A stretch of 64,000 nucleotides of DNA from Chloroflexus aurantiacus J-10-fl (lineage in GTDB: Bacteria > Chloroflexota > Chloroflexia > Chloroflexales > Chloroflexaceae). The notes beneath the pieces are model-generated. The model was not told the DNA's origin and did no database searches. It saw only the letters and a program-made list of their open reading frames with translations. Of the stretch, positions 1-9,831 are shown one piece after another (the stretch's first letter is position 1; each line of letters opens with the position of its first letter). The position numbers and the translations under genes are program-made. The stretch lies in the NCBI RefSeq assembly GCF_000018865.1, contig NC_010175.1, positions 1,116,001-1,180,000 on the forward strand. Direction: 5' to 3'.

Positions 1-155
1 TGACGCATCATTCAGGTTGTCAGAACCGTGTTACTGCCAGACGTACAACCGGCGCGTCATTAACCTGGTCAGCGTCAGATCAGGATAAACACACCCTCTC
101 CACACTCAGATAACACCTTCAACCGCACAGTAGAACATCCGCGAAAACGCGCTGT
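1..155. other. Left-edge sequence without a recognised gene
   Basis: No reading frame with protein-like character is visible. An imperfect hairpin at about 133-157, with GAACA/TGTTC arms and a GCGCG/CGCG inner stem, overlaps the stop codon of the TetR gene. It could end the efflux operon on the minus strand, but it has no U-run. Confidence 0.3.
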
Positions 156-788
156 TCAGGAAGAGGGGTTCTGATTCGCTTCCGGTTGCATTGCCCGCAA
201 GAAGAGATCAACTGCTTCGGTTACCATTGCGTGTGGTGAGATGGCATGCGCTTCAGGCTGGTTGAGTACATATCGCGATAAGAAATAGGCGTAGAGGGGG
301 CCTATCAGGAGACGGACGGCGATTTGGGGATCGGTACGACGTAATCTGCCCAGCGCCATTTGCCGCTCAAGGTAGGCTGCCAGTAAGTTCATTGCCCGCC
401 CTGGCCCGATCTCGTTGATCACCTGCGCAAGCTGGGGATGGCGTAGCACCTCGCCGATAATGATCTTCCCAATCGCGACGGTCAGCGGTTGATTGATAAG
501 GTGGGCCAGACGACCGGCAAGCTGCGGTAACACCACCTCCGGCGGGGTGTCATCTAACTCCTTCATTGAGTCAATGAGCTGGATCAAGGGCATGCGCTCG
601 CGCACCACCTGGTAGAGCAGGTCGGTCTTGTCTTTGAAGTAGTGGTAGATCAGACCGGGTGATCCAATCCCGGCTGCACGGGCAATATCACGATTGGTGG
701 CACGCTCAAAGCCCAACTGGGAGAAAGCTCTGAGCGCACCATCAATAATCTGCTGCCGCCGAAGTTCGGCTTCATCACGCGGGGCCAT
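156..788 (-). CDS. TetR/AcrR family transcriptional repressor
   Basis: About 210 aa, a one-component ligand-responsive repressor. The N-terminal helix-turn-helix is clear: 'RRQQIIDGALRAF' opens helix 1 and 'NRDIARAAGIGSPGLIYHYF' spans the recognition region and the conserved Y-H-Y-F end of the TetR domain. The C-terminal two thirds is the variable helical ligand-binding and dimer domain. The ATG at 788 is chosen because GGAGAG lies just upstream; an ATG at 815 is possible. It is the last gene of a minus-strand run of permease, ATPase and HlyD-like adaptor. A TetR-like palindrome covers the promoter of that run (5477-5492), so autoregulation of an efflux operon is the likely role. The inducer cannot be read from sequence. 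Confidence 0.9.
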   Translation of the reverse strand: MAPRDEAELRRQQIIDGALRAFSQLGFERATNRDIARAAGIGSPGLIYHYFKDKTDLLYQVVRERMPLIQLIDSMKELDDTPPEVVLPQLAGRLAHLINQPLTVAIGKIIIGEVLRHPQLAQVINEIGPGRAMNLLAAYLERQMALGRLRRTDPQIAVRLLIGPLYAYFLSRYVLNQPEAHAISPHAMVTEAVDLFLRAMQPEANQNPSS

Positions 789-817
789 GGTGTCTCTCCG
801 GGCACAGCCATGCAACC

Positions 818-2317
818 TTAGCGATTTGTGTCGGTCAAGGTTACGATTGCTGTCATATTCCAGCGTAAACGCTGATCATACGCCTGTAAATCAACAAGAG
901 CAGTATACACAATTTCACCCAGACGCTCGACACCGTAGGGCTGGATGGTGCGTACCCGTCCCGGCAACGTCACACCGGGTAAGGCATCAAAGGTGATGGT
1001 TACTTCCGCCCCCGGCGTGATCCGGGCTGCATCAATTTCGCTGAGATCGGTGGTTTCGATATGCCATGTGCGCAGATCGCCCAGCAGAAGAGCCGGTGTG
1101 GCAGGTGATGCCAGCTCGCCGGGATGCAGTTCAATGCGCGAGACGACACCTGCAAACGGTGCCCGCAATACCATGTTGGCGAGTTCGAGCCTGGCCTGGG
1201 CCAATGCAGCTTCGGCAGCGGCAATCTCGGCCTGGGCGATAGCCAGTTCTTCCTCCCGCGGTACGGCATTGATTTGGGCGACCTGAGCCTGGGCCTGGGC
1301 AACCTGGGCCTGGGCGACAGCCAGTTGCGCCTGCCGCGGATCGCCCCGTAGTCGGGCCAGGCTGGCTTCGGCAGCCGCAATTCGGGCATCAATCGCCGCC
1401 AGTTGATCGGCATCGGGTGGGCTGAGGAGCGCAGCCAGTCGCGCCTCTGCTTCACGTAGACGGGCTTCGGCTGCGGCAAGCCCCTCTTTCTCGGCCTGCA
1501 CTGCCTGTTCGGCGGCCACTCTGGCCTGGGCCAGCGCTACCTCGGCGTTCTGTACGGCACGTAATGCTGCCGCTTCTGCATCGATTCTGGCCTGGGGAAG
1601 TTCATCCTCACCCAGCTTTTGGCGTAGTTCTTCGTTTTCCCAGTAGATTCGGCTGTAGTCGGCCTGGCGGTCGCGGAGCACATTCGCCGCCTGCTCAACT
1701 GCCAGTTGCGCATTCACCTTCGCCGCCGCCAGCGCACTCTGCTGGGCAGCCAGATTCGCCGCTGCCTGATCACGTACTGCCTGCGCCTGCGCAATCAGAT
1801 CGGGATCGGCCCCGGCCAGCAACCTGGTTCGTGCGGCCTGGGCTTCGGCGAGTTGGGCTGCAATCGCCTGCTCATCGGCAGGGACAACCGCCAGCGCCAC
1901 CTGCGTCGCCTGCGCGACGGCTACCTGCAGAGCGGCTTCCGCAGCCGCTCGTGCTTCGGCAGATGCCCCGGCCAGCAACAATGCATAGCGGGCCTGGGCG
2001 CGGGCCAGATTCGCTTCCGCTTGTTGCACGGCAGCGCGCTGAAGTCGATCATCAAGCTGGATCAATGCCTGACCCGCCGTCACTGTATCACCTTCGTCAA
2101 CCAGGATTGCGGTGACGATACCACTGCGTTCAAAGCGCAACCATGCCTCTTGCGCCGGCACGACGCGCCCTTCGACACTCAGCGGTGGGACAACCGGTTC
2201 GCCCGTCGGAACCGGCGACGGTGCCGATTGCGCACCCGGACCATTCGGCCCGAAGATAGCGTATGCGCCACCAGCTATCAAGAGCACGGCAAGGAGTGGA
2301 ATGATAAACTTGCGCAT
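818..2317 (-). CDS. HlyD/RND-type membrane-fusion (efflux adaptor) protein
   Basis: About 499 aa. It starts with MRKF followed by one hydrophobic segment (IIPLLAVLLIAGGAYAIF), then a Pro-rich linker. A biotinyl-lipoyl-like half follows ('VEGRVVPAQEAWLRFERSG', 'EGDTVTAGQALIQLDD'). Next comes a very long Ala/Gln/Glu-rich coiled coil, about residues 80-390, and the second lipoyl half ('LRAPFAGVVSRIELHPGE'). A beta-barrel end closes the protein. This is the adaptor of MacAB-like exporters. The ATG at 2317 is preferred over one at 2386 because it begins the signal anchor and leaves 13 bp to the ATPase stop. The helical hairpin is longer than usual, as is common in monoderm or atypical-envelope bacteria. 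It bridges or stabilises the permease extracytoplasmically. Confidence 0.9.
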   Translation of the reverse strand: MRKFIIPLLAVLLIAGGAYAIFGPNGPGAQSAPSPVPTGEPVVPPLSVEGRVVPAQEAWLRFERSGIVTAILVDEGDTVTAGQALIQLDDRLQRAAVQQAEANLARAQARYALLLAGASAEARAAAEAALQVAVAQATQVALAVVPADEQAIAAQLAEAQAARTRLLAGADPDLIAQAQAVRDQAAANLAAQQSALAAAKVNAQLAVEQAANVLRDRQADYSRIYWENEELRQKLGEDELPQARIDAEAAALRAVQNAEVALAQARVAAEQAVQAEKEGLAAAEARLREAEARLAALLSPPDADQLAAIDARIAAAEASLARLRGDPRQAQLAVAQAQVAQAQAQVAQINAVPREEELAIAQAEIAAAEAALAQARLELANMVLRAPFAGVVSRIELHPGELASPATPALLLGDLRTWHIETTDLSEIDAARITPGAEVTITFDALPGVTLPGRVRTIQPYGVERLGEIVYTALVDLQAYDQRLRWNMTAIVTLTDTNR

Positions 2318-2330
2318 AATCGCCTCACTT

Positions 2331-3014
2331 TCAATGCACAATCCGGCCATCTGATACCAGTACCACCCGACCAGCCCGCCGGGCAAGATCGCTGTCGTGC
2401 GTAACCATCACAATCGTTGTGCCCTGGCCGGCCAGTTCGATGAAGAGCTGAAACACCGCCTCAGCAGTCTGCGAGTCGAGATTACCGGTTGGCTCATCGG
2501 CGACCAGGAGCGGTGGGTTATTGGCCAGAGCACGGGCAATCGCGACCCGCTGCTGCTGACCACCAGAGAGTGCCATGGGCAATTTATCGGCCTGATCGGC
2601 CAGCCCAACCCTCTCTAACAATGCCATGGCTCGCTCGCGCCGTTCGCGCAGTGTACCGATATGGCAAAAGTCCATCGGTAACATCACATTTTCCAGCGTC
2701 GTCAGAGTTGGTAACAACTGAAAGAACTGAAACACAATCCCGACCGTGCGCCCACGCCAGCTCGCCATCCGCGATTCCGGCATCTGCATCAGATCGGCGC
2801 CGGCGACTCGCACCTCGCCACTGCTCGCCCGATCAATGCCGGTGATGATATTGAGCAGCGTTGATTTGCCACTGCCCGACTTACCGACAATCGCGACGAA
2901 TTCGCCGGGGTCGATGCGCAGATCGATACCACGCAGGGCCAGATAGTCGCCGGCAGCCGTGGCGTAGGCTTTGGTTACAGCGGTGAGCGTAATTAGTGGC
3001 GTCTTCGTCTCCAT
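2331..3014 (-). CDS. ABC transporter ATP-binding protein, MacB/LolD type
   Basis: About 227 aa, the usual length for a lone LolD/MacB-type ATPase. Walker A is [11 protein letters not shown], the Q-loop is in '[17 protein letters not shown]', the signature is [15 protein letters not shown], Walker B is [12 protein letters not shown], and the H-loop is in 'VMVTHD'. The start at 3014 (METKTPLI) is chosen because the upstream residues are not family-like and would run into the permease gene. It lies between the FtsX-type permease and the HlyD adaptor on the minus strand, so it energises that permease. Such mechanotransmission transporters move peptides, lipids or antibiotics. The substrate here is unknown. 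Confidence 0.95.
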   Translation of the reverse strand: METKTPLITLTAVTKAYATAAGDYLALRGIDLRIDPGEFVAIVGKSGSGKSTLLNIITGIDRASSGEVRVAGADLMQMPESRMASWRGRTVGIVFQFFQLLPTLTTLENVMLPMDFCHIGTLRERRERAMALLERVGLADQADKLPMALSGGQQQRVAIARALANNPPLLVADEPTGNLDSQTAEAVFQLFIELAGQGTTIVMVTHDSDLARRAGRVVLVSDGRIVH

Positions 3015-3042
3015 ACCGGCACGCCTTCTTGTGACAACAACA

Positions 3043-5433
3043 TTATTCGTAAGCCAGCGCCTCACGCACCGACATTCGGGTCGCTGCGCGGGCCGGCAAC
3101 ACACTGGCTACCAGGGCAAAGATCATCACCACCCCCAGCCACATCCAGATCGCCGGGAGTGAATAACTCCAGATCAGGGGAACATTCAACAGCGCTTTAC
3201 CAAAGTTGTAGGCCAGCGCATAGCTCATCGGGATGGAGAGTAAGACCCCGGCCAGCCACGCCAGCAGCGCCATTGTCAAGCTCTCGGTGATCACCAGTTC
3301 GCGGATGGCGTCGTCATCAGCACCGATAGCGCGCAAAATGCCAATCTCGCGGGTACGTTCAAGGACATTGATGCTCAGCGTACCGGTCAACCCCAACACC
3401 CCAACCGTACCGATAATCAGGGCCATGATCGAGATAGCACCGGTTGCCAGATTAAAGCGCTCTTCCAGAATACGCCGTTCATCGCTCATGGTGCGAATCA
3501 GGCGCAGACGAATGTCATACGCTGTCAACTGCTGCTCAATCGCCCTGGCAGCAGCGGCGTGGCTGAGGGGATCATGCCCGATGGTGGCAACCCGCAAGGT
3601 ATCGGTGCGGCCTACCCCACCATATTCGGTCGTAAAGGCATCGAGATCGACATAGGCCTGGGCAGGCATGGTTGGCGGCGTGAAGACCTCGATCAAACCA
3701 ACCAGACGCCACTGCGATTCGTGACCGTTGATCGAGAGCGTGACCCAATCACCGACGCGCAGGTACGGTTCTTTCATCAGGATATTCGTCGAGAAGACCA
3801 CTTCGCGCACCCCTGGCCCGGCCAGCCAACGCCCTTCGCTCAAGCGGGGACGGAAGAAATCGGTATCCGCCGGCAACGCCCGCAACGCCAGCTCCTCGCC
3901 ATCGGTACCATCGGGACGAACCGGAAAGGCCAAAGCGCGTTGGGTACTCTCCACTCTGGTCACCGCCGGGATCGCGGCGATCAGCGGGCTGACACGCTCG
4001 ATCCGGTATGGATGCGCCAGTTGTACTTCAAGATCGTAATTCAGACTCGACAGACTTGCTTCGAGCGTGGTGAAGAGCGAAGTACGTTGCGTCATCACCG
4101 TAATCAAGACACTGCCACCCAGCGCCAGCGCAATCAAGGTGCGGAACAGCCTGGCCCGTTGCCGAAACGCATTGCGCAGCGCCAGGAGCGTTGGCCGGCG
4201 AAGGTAGGTGCCAAAGGCGCGAGTGATCATAGTAACCACTCGCGGTGGTGGTGGCGGTGCTGTTTCACCGCTCAACAACACGCGGACCGGGCGACGCAAA
4301 GCACTACGAATCGGCCAGAGCGAGGTCAGTACCGGCACTGCCAGCCCCGCCACAATCTGAAGCAGCAGGATGTCACCACTCACCAGAGGCCAGGGGAGAT
4401 CGATATTCAACTGACTGCCTAAAAACGCGGCAAAGCCCTGCGTTGCCAGCAAACCGGTCGGAACAGCCAGAACCAGTGCCAGCAGGCCGAACAAGGCTGC
4501 GGTTGCCGTGTACATGAGTGCCAGTGTGCGCGGCCCGGCGCCAATGGCAGCCATCACCCCAAGCTGGCGCGTCTGCTGATTGAGAATGGCGCTGATCGTG
4601 TTGATACTGAGAAAACTACTGGCAACCAGCGCCAGCAGGCCGACAATGGTCATCAGGACGGTAATCACCGGCAAGAGCGCCTCTGCCGGATGCTGTAACG
4701 GTGGTGGCACATAGGTTTGCAACACCGGATGCCCGCTGCGCTCAAGCAGGCGTTCAACGGCCTGGGTCATGTCGTGGATCGTCGCCAGATCACGCCGATC
4801 ACCGTTGACCACCAGGTACAACTGGTTGTATCCAGTCGGGCCACCCAGCCAGCGCAGCGTCTCTTCGTTCATGTAGATGAACGACTGCGCCGTTAAAACG
4901 GCCAGCGGCGTACTCAGATCATGGATCGTACCGGCAATCGGCATCGTCCGTTCGCCAATTCCCGGCAGTTCAACGACCACCTCTGCGCCAATGGTGGCAC
5001 CGATGCGGGATAGCGAAGCACGCTCAAAGAGCAGCGCTCGATCAGGCGGTGGCCATGATCCGGCCTGGGGACGAACAATCCCAATCCGCCGCTGACCATC
5101 ATCGGGCAAGACGGTGATCAGGGCGTCTTCCCAACGGCCAGCACTGAGCTGGATGCGGGCCGGTACCACTCGCCGACCCTCGGCTATCGCCACGCCGGGC
5201 AACCGGGCAACGGCTTCGACCAGATCGTCATCGAAGGTAGTGGTGGTGATAATCGCACTCGCCGGATCAATAGCCAGAAAACTCCGCCGCAACTCGCGCT
5301 CGATGACCGTGCGCGTGGTGAGAATGACGCCGAAGGCGAAGACGCCTACCGCGATGGAAAGGACGACCAGGATGGTGCGGGTGGGGGTTGCCCGCAGGTC
5401 GCGCCAGATTTTGTGCCAACGAGGACTGATCAT
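3043..5433 (-). CDS. ABC transporter permease with two FtsX/MacB domains
   Basis: About 796 aa. An N-terminal membrane segment follows '[20 protein letters not shown]' and precedes a MacB-type periplasmic core domain. Two FtsX cores are visible: one around residues 280-400 ('[27 protein letters not shown]'), and one at the C-terminus ('[34 protein letters not shown]', ending in '[10 protein letters not shown]'). A second periplasmic domain lies between them. The start at 5433 fits '[13 protein letters not shown]', the usual beginning of the family. It is the first gene of the efflux operon, directly downstream of the promoter and TetR-like operator at 5464-5492. Partners are the ATPase, HlyD adaptor and TetR that follow. 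Confidence 0.92.
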   Translation of the reverse strand: MISPRWHKIWRDLRATPTRTILVVLSIAVGVFAFGVILTTRTVIERELRRSFLAIDPASAIITTTTFDDDLVEAVARLPGVAIAEGRRVVPARIQLSAGRWEDALITVLPDDGQRRIGIVRPQAGSWPPPDRALLFERASLSRIGATIGAEVVVELPGIGERTMPIAGTIHDLSTPLAVLTAQSFIYMNEETLRWLGGPTGYNQLYLVVNGDRRDLATIHDMTQAVERLLERSGHPVLQTYVPPPLQHPAEALLPVITVLMTIVGLLALVASSFLSINTISAILNQQTRQLGVMAAIGAGPRTLALMYTATAALFGLLALVLAVPTGLLATQGFAAFLGSQLNIDLPWPLVSGDILLLQIVAGLAVPVLTSLWPIRSALRRPVRVLLSGETAPPPPPRVVTMITRAFGTYLRRPTLLALRNAFRQRARLFRTLIALALGGSVLITVMTQRTSLFTTLEASLSSLNYDLEVQLAHPYRIERVSPLIAAIPAVTRVESTQRALAFPVRPDGTDGEELALRALPADTDFFRPRLSEGRWLAGPGVREVVFSTNILMKEPYLRVGDWVTLSINGHESQWRLVGLIEVFTPPTMPAQAYVDLDAFTTEYGGVGRTDTLRVATIGHDPLSHAAAARAIEQQLTAYDIRLRLIRTMSDERRILEERFNLATGAISIMALIIGTVGVLGLTGTLSINVLERTREIGILRAIGADDDAIRELVITESLTMALLAWLAGVLLSIPMSYALAYNFGKALLNVPLIWSYSLPAIWMWLGVVMIFALVASVLPARAATRMSVREALAYE

Positions 5434-5463
5434 AGGCCGTTCTCGCTTGATCGAATTGTCAGG

Positions 5464-5492
5464 AGTATAGCACATATTGACTGATCGGTCAA
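5464..5492 (-). promoter_or_regulatory. Sigma70-type promoter with overlapping TetR-like operator
   Basis: On the minus strand TTGACC (5487-5492) and TATACT (5464-5469) are separated by exactly 17 bp and lie about 30 bp upstream of the permease start. The palindrome TTGACTGATCGGTCAA at 5477-5492 has a single mismatched pair and covers the -35 box and half the spacer. It resembles operators of TetR-family efflux repressors. The TetR gene that ends this operon is the natural candidate to bind it. Confidence 0.75.
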
Positions 5493-5540
5493 TCAAAAAA
5501 GATGACGATTTACTGGTGTTTTGCGTCACGGCCAGGGCGA

Positions 5541-7718
5541 TCAGGTTCTACCGAGCCGAATGCTCAGGCCGGTGTAGCGGCGTTCAACATTGGCTGCGGC
5601 AATCGCCACCTCAACCGCTCGCCGATCACCAACGATCACGACAAGCTGGCGAGCGCGGGTCACTGCGGTGTAGATCAGGTTACGTTGCAGCAGTGGCTGA
5701 TGGGACAGCAGGAGGGGAAGGACGACAACCGGGTATTCACTTCCCTGGCTTTTGTGGACGCTGAGGGCGTAAGCCAGGGTGAGATCATCGAGATCGAGAC
5801 CGTTGTAACGGATGGTTCGACCATCCTCAAAGCGCACCATAACTGTTGGCCCGGTGGGATCAACCGCGACAATCTCACCAACATCACCGTTGTAGACATC
5901 CCGATCATAATCGTTCCGCTGCTGGATGACGCGATCCCCTACCCGAAAGATGGTAGCGCCACTGTGGTATTCGGCGACACCGGGGCGCGGTGGGTTCAAC
6001 GCTGCCTGCAATGCTGCATTGAGGGCCGCAACTCCGGCCACCCCTTTGTGGGTTGGACTGAGCACCTGAATATCACGACGAGGATCAAATCCAAACCGAC
6101 GCGGGATGCGTTCTACCACCAGCTCTACGGTCAGCGCCGCACACCGTTCGGGTGTTGCAGCTGCAAAGAAGTAGAAATCATCGTGCGCACCCCATTCGGG
6201 AAGGTGGCCTTCGTTGATCCGTCGCGCATTGGCGGCAATCCCACTGCCGGCAGCCTGGCGAAAGATCGCATCGAGATGCACCCGCGGCACAACCCCACTC
6301 TCGATCACATCACCAAGCACACGGCCAGGGCCAACACTCGGCAATTGATCGGCATCCCCCACGATGACCAGATGCGCACCGGCTGGGATCGCCTTCAGGA
6401 GCTGATTGGCCAGCACAATATCGAGCATACTGGCTTCATCGATCACCAGGAGGTCACAGTCGAGGGGATATTCGGCGTTGCGGCGAAATGTTCCATCAGG
6501 GCCATATTCAAGCAGACGGTGAATAGTGCGGGCTTCCAGGCCGGTCGCCTCGCTCAAGCGCCGGGCTGCCCGTCCGGTCGGTGCCGCCAGCAGCGGACGA
6601 TAGCCTCTGGCCTGTAAAAGCATGACCAGCGCACGCAGGCTGGTGGTTTTGCCCGTCCCCGGCCCACCGGTGAGCAACATGACCGGTGTGGTCAGCGCCG
6701 TCTGTACCGCACGGCGCTGTTGATCGCTGAGATTGATCCCACGCCGTTCGGCAAGATGGGCAAACACCAGGTTCCAGCGGCTAGGTGCATAGCGTGCAGC
6801 CAGGGACGAGCGTTGCTGGATCAGGCGGCGAATGGCGTTGGCAACCCCAATCTCGGCAAATGCCAGCGGCGGCAGGTAGATCGGGTAGCGATCAGGGTCG
6901 GGATCGGCCACAATTGGATCGCGCCAAAGCTGATTGGTTGCCACCATCTGCGTAAACACATCCGTCACCGCAGCAGTCGTCACTGAAAGCAGGCTGGCAG
7001 CGCGTCTGGTCAGTTCACCGGCGGGCAGGTAACAATGCCCTTCGTCGGAAGCCTGTGCCAGCGTATAACGCAGCCCGGCAGCGATCCGCTGCGGATCATC
7101 GCGGGCAATGCCGAGACCGGCGGCAATGGCGTCAGCGGTACGAAACCCAACCCCATCAACTTCATCGGCCAGACGGTACGGTTCCTGTTGCACCACTCGC
7201 AAAGCGTCATCGCCGTAATGCCGGTAGATACGAACGGCAACCCCGGTAGGCAGACCCAGGTCCTGCAGGAGTAACATCAGGTCTTTGATACGCTGCTGCG
7301 CCCGCCATGCCTCGGCGATCAGCACGGCCTTCTTCCGCCCCAGACCGGGGACTTCGCTCAGACGCTCCGGTTCGCGATCCAGCACCTCTAAGGTGTACTT
7401 GCCAAAGGTTTCAGTGATCCGTTTGGCGAGGACCGGCCCGACACCCTTGATCAAGCCGCTGCCCAGATAGCGGCGAATACCATCAACCGTGGCTGGCAGA
7501 CGGCTCCGGTAGCGCTGGACGTGAAACTGCCGGCCATGGGTCGGGTGATCGCGCCATTCACCTTCGAGACTGAGTTGTTCACCGGGCTGTACGCCCGGCA
7601 GGTTGCCGACAATTGTCACCGTGTGACGTTTGCCAAGCGGACGAAGTTGGGCCACGGTGTAGCCATCGCTCTCACTCTGAAAGGTGATCCGTTCGAGGGT
7701 GCCGTCAAGCTGCTGCAT
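5541..7718 (-). CDS. recD2: RecD2-type ATP-dependent DNA helicase
   Basis: 725 aa, typical for the RecD2/TraA-like superfamily 1B helicases that act without RecBC. There is an N-terminal OB-like part (about 1-90) and helix-hairpin-helix repeats ('GSGLIKGVGPVLAKRI', 'VPGLGRKKAVLI'). Walker A is LTGGPGTGKTTSLRAL, Walker B VIDEASMLD, motif III 'GDADQLPSVGPG', and the C-terminal UvrD-like block holds 'ALSVHKSQGSEYPVVVLP' and 'LIYTAVTRARQLVVIVGD'. It unwinds DNA 5'-3' in repair and recombination. It is probably a single-gene unit: a TATAAT-like box lies at 7806-7811, and the efflux promoter begins about 50 bp beyond its stop. RecB/RecC partners are not seen here. Confidence 0.95.
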   Translation of the reverse strand: MQQLDGTLERITFQSESDGYTVAQLRPLGKRHTVTIVGNLPGVQPGEQLSLEGEWRDHPTHGRQFHVQRYRSRLPATVDGIRRYLGSGLIKGVGPVLAKRITETFGKYTLEVLDREPERLSEVPGLGRKKAVLIAEAWRAQQRIKDLMLLLQDLGLPTGVAVRIYRHYGDDALRVVQQEPYRLADEVDGVGFRTADAIAAGLGIARDDPQRIAAGLRYTLAQASDEGHCYLPAGELTRRAASLLSVTTAAVTDVFTQMVATNQLWRDPIVADPDPDRYPIYLPPLAFAEIGVANAIRRLIQQRSSLAARYAPSRWNLVFAHLAERRGINLSDQQRRAVQTALTTPVMLLTGGPGTGKTTSLRALVMLLQARGYRPLLAAPTGRAARRLSEATGLEARTIHRLLEYGPDGTFRRNAEYPLDCDLLVIDEASMLDIVLANQLLKAIPAGAHLVIVGDADQLPSVGPGRVLGDVIESGVVPRVHLDAIFRQAAGSGIAANARRINEGHLPEWGAHDDFYFFAAATPERCAALTVELVVERIPRRFGFDPRRDIQVLSPTHKGVAGVAALNAALQAALNPPRPGVAEYHSGATIFRVGDRVIQQRNDYDRDVYNGDVGEIVAVDPTGPTVMVRFEDGRTIRYNGLDLDDLTLAYALSVHKSQGSEYPVVVLPLLLSHQPLLQRNLIYTAVTRARQLVVIVGDRRAVEVAIAAANVERRYTGLSIRLGRT

Positions 7719-7805
7719 AAATGTATCGCTTGTTTGGCGTGCGGTTCAGGTCGGCAAACGACTCTCTGCCCGCACGTCCGGTGTTGATGATGTCTGGCAT
7801 TCACA

Positions 7806-7811
7806 ATTATA
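7806..7811 (-). promoter_or_regulatory. Candidate -10 box for recD2
   Basis: Minus-strand TATAAT about 90 bp upstream of the recD2 start. No convincing -35 hexamer lies at 16-18 bp. Confidence 0.3.
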
Positions 7812-7974
7812 GCGAAGCTACCTGAGTGCGCGAGCGTGTGACCCTACCTTTTGGTTGTCCCCGTGCTGAAGTGGCACCGACAAGCCGCTTGGGGTTGTCG
7901 CCAGATCATCTGCATTGGGGTGTGTTGTCAGGGGCGGAGAATGCCTCACCCCCGATCCCGCTCCCGCTGGGGTG

Positions 7975-8730
7975 CTATACATTACCCATACCTGGTGTCA
8001 ACCACGTGCGTATCAGCAGGTATGATCGCCATAGGTGCTGTTGTGGGCGACTGGCCCGGTGACAGTGCACCGTTCCAATCGTGCCAGCACGTGCTGGATG
8101 GATTGCCGTACCCGCTCGTTATGCGCGTGTCGCAGGGTTTGGAGTGCGGCAGCTATGCTGCCGCGCCAGCCGCACTCACGATCCGGCGCGGATTGCAGCG
8201 GACTCCCGTGCCAGTACGTGACTCTGATGATGGGGATGGCTGAACGCAGGCCGGCAGCCTGCCCCACAGCGTGCTCGTGCCGGTGGTGTGTAGAGGCGGG
8301 TTCGTAGGGGCGGGTTGAGAACCCGCCCCTACGAACGGTACCTGTACCGTTCACCTGACCATCCAAGAGATGCGGTGAATGGGAATGTCTTGCATCGCGT
8401 GCAATGGAATGGATGGTTGTTCAGATGTGATCGCAGCCGCTACGCGCCCCGCTCCCACGCAGCGCTATGCCTTACCCATACCCAGGTAGTCACCTTCTTC
8501 GCTGATGAGCAGCACCTGTCTCATTGTGCGCGATCCCGGGCACTATCGCGTTGCATCGCTGTCGCGTGGGTCGCACGTCACGCATGGGCAGCGGATGGTC
8601 GCAGTGGTGGCGGCGGTAGACGGTGTATCAGACCACGGAGCAGGCTTCCAGCCTGCCCCACGTAAAGCCTGCGCCACAGGGAGCACTTGTAGCCCGGCCT
8701 AACGCAGCGTGACATGTGGGTAATGCATAG
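7975..8730. mobile_element. Repeat element E1 with CTATGCATTACCCA-type inverted ends
   Basis: Ends CTATACATTACCCA (7975-7988) and TGGGTAATGCATAG (8717-8730), inverted with one mismatch; 756 bp. The inside holds no credible gene. It is a mosaic of hairpins: a 'GCGGCAGC..GCTGCCGC'-type palindrome near 8148, the GTAGGGGCGGGTT palindrome at 8304-8332, an internal copy of the left end near 8469, and a 'GGCTTCCAGCC' motif near 8645. The flanks are halves of a GC-rich repeat (cccgctgggg on the left, ccccagcggg on the right). It occupies most of the 1.1-kb gap between recD2 and the lut operon. A non-autonomous, MITE-like element is the best reading. Confidence 0.7.
8304..8332. repeat. GTAGGGGC hairpin palindrome (variant GCGGGTT)
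   Basis: Perfect inverted repeat with arms GTAGGGGCGGGTT and AACCCGCCCCTAC and a short loop, extended by TTC/GAA outside. It is one of eight such palindromes in the window whose inner arms differ but stay self-complementary. Confidence 0.8.
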
Positions 8731-8847
8731 CCCCAGCGGGGGGAGGTTGGGATGAGGGACACCGCGCCTCACTCCTGCCAGGTGAGGCACAGTATCAGGA
8801 TGATACCGAACCGGCGTGCCCTGACTGCTGTCACACCAGATGTACGA

Positions 8848-9828
8848 TCACTCATGACGCACAATATGCGGTGTGGGGCGACCGTACAGCACGGCCACCA
8901 GGTTTTCGGCGGCCAGTGTCGCCATGCGCAATCGCGTGGTCACTGTGGCACTGCCGACGTGCGGGGTCAACACCACATTGGGGACGGTAAGCAGTGGATG
9001 GTCTGGGCCAATTGGCTCGCGTTCAAAGACATCCAGCCCGGCGGCCCATGGCCTGCCGGCGCGTAACGCGGCCACCAGGTCGTCTTCGCGCACCAGCGGC
9101 CCACGCGCCACGTTGACGAAGATAGAGGTTGGCTTCATGCGGGCAAACTGCGCGGCCCCAAACATCCCCCGCGTCTCGGCGGTGAGCGGTGCCGTTACCA
9201 CGACCACATCACTCTCGCTCAGCAGATCGTCCAGCGTGCGATACTCCGCCCCGATCTCGGCTTCGAGGGTCGGATTGCGCCGCCGATTGTGATAGCGCAA
9301 CTGCATCGCAAACCCGCGCCCGCGCCGCAACACCGCCTGCCCGATCCGTCCGGCACCGACCACACCCAACACCCGGCCATAGATGTCCTGGCCGACCATT
9401 TGGAGCGGATACCAGGGACCCCATTCTCCCCGCTCGATCATCTTCTGGCCTTCAACAACCCGCCGCGCTGCGGCCAGCAGCAACGCCCAGGCCAGATCGG
9501 CGGTTGTCTCGGTCAACACATCGGGCGTGTTGGTGAGCGTAATCCCTCGTGCGGCCAGCGCAGCCCGGTCAATATTGTCGTAACCGACCGCCATAATCGA
9601 CACCGCCCGCAGATGAGGAGCGGCGGCCACGACCTCGCTATCAATCCGATCAGTAATCAGGCAAAGCAGGCCCTCGACCATGGCAACACCCCGCAACAAT
9701 TCATCGCGCGGGATCGGGGTTTCCACGTTATCCCACAGCGATACAGCACAGTGTTCGTGGAGAATAGCCATCGCCGGCTCAGGCAGGCGCCGGGTAACAA
9801 AGACACGAGGTTTGGCTGTGCGCTCCAT
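8848..9828 (-). CDS. D-2-hydroxyacid dehydrogenase (glyoxylate/hydroxypyruvate reductase-like)
   Basis: 326 aa, full length for the NAD(P)-dependent D-isomer 2-hydroxyacid dehydrogenases. The Rossmann motif is GVVGAGRIGQAV. The catalytic set is R in 'VNVARGPLV', E in 'FEREPI' and H in 'LTPHVGSAT'. 'TNTPDVLTETTADLAWALLL' is characteristic of D-glycerate dehydrogenase/GhrB-like enzymes. It reduces glyoxylate or hydroxypyruvate, or oxidises D-glycerate or a related 2-hydroxyacid. It is the last gene of the lut operon, 3 bp after lutC, which suggests a shared role in lactate/glycolate/glycerate turnover. Glycolate metabolism would fit a photorespiring or 3-hydroxypropionate-cycle phototroph, but the substrate is inference. 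Confidence 0.9.
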   Translation of the reverse strand: MERTAKPRVFVTRRLPEPAMAILHEHCAVSLWDNVETPIPRDELLRGVAMVEGLLCLITDRIDSEVVAAAPHLRAVSIMAVGYDNIDRAALAARGITLTNTPDVLTETTADLAWALLLAAARRVVEGQKMIERGEWGPWYPLQMVGQDIYGRVLGVVGAGRIGQAVLRRGRGFAMQLRYHNRRRNPTLEAEIGAEYRTLDDLLSESDVVVVTAPLTAETRGMFGAAQFARMKPTSIFVNVARGPLVREDDLVAALRAGRPWAAGLDVFEREPIGPDHPLLTVPNVVLTPHVGSATVTTRLRMATLAAENLVAVLYGRPTPHIVRHE

Positions 9829-9831
9829 TGA

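Noticed and set aside
7826-8800. Open frames in the recD2-lut intergenic region
   Set aside because: They are translations of element E1 and its hairpins and recur in altered frames in the other E copies.
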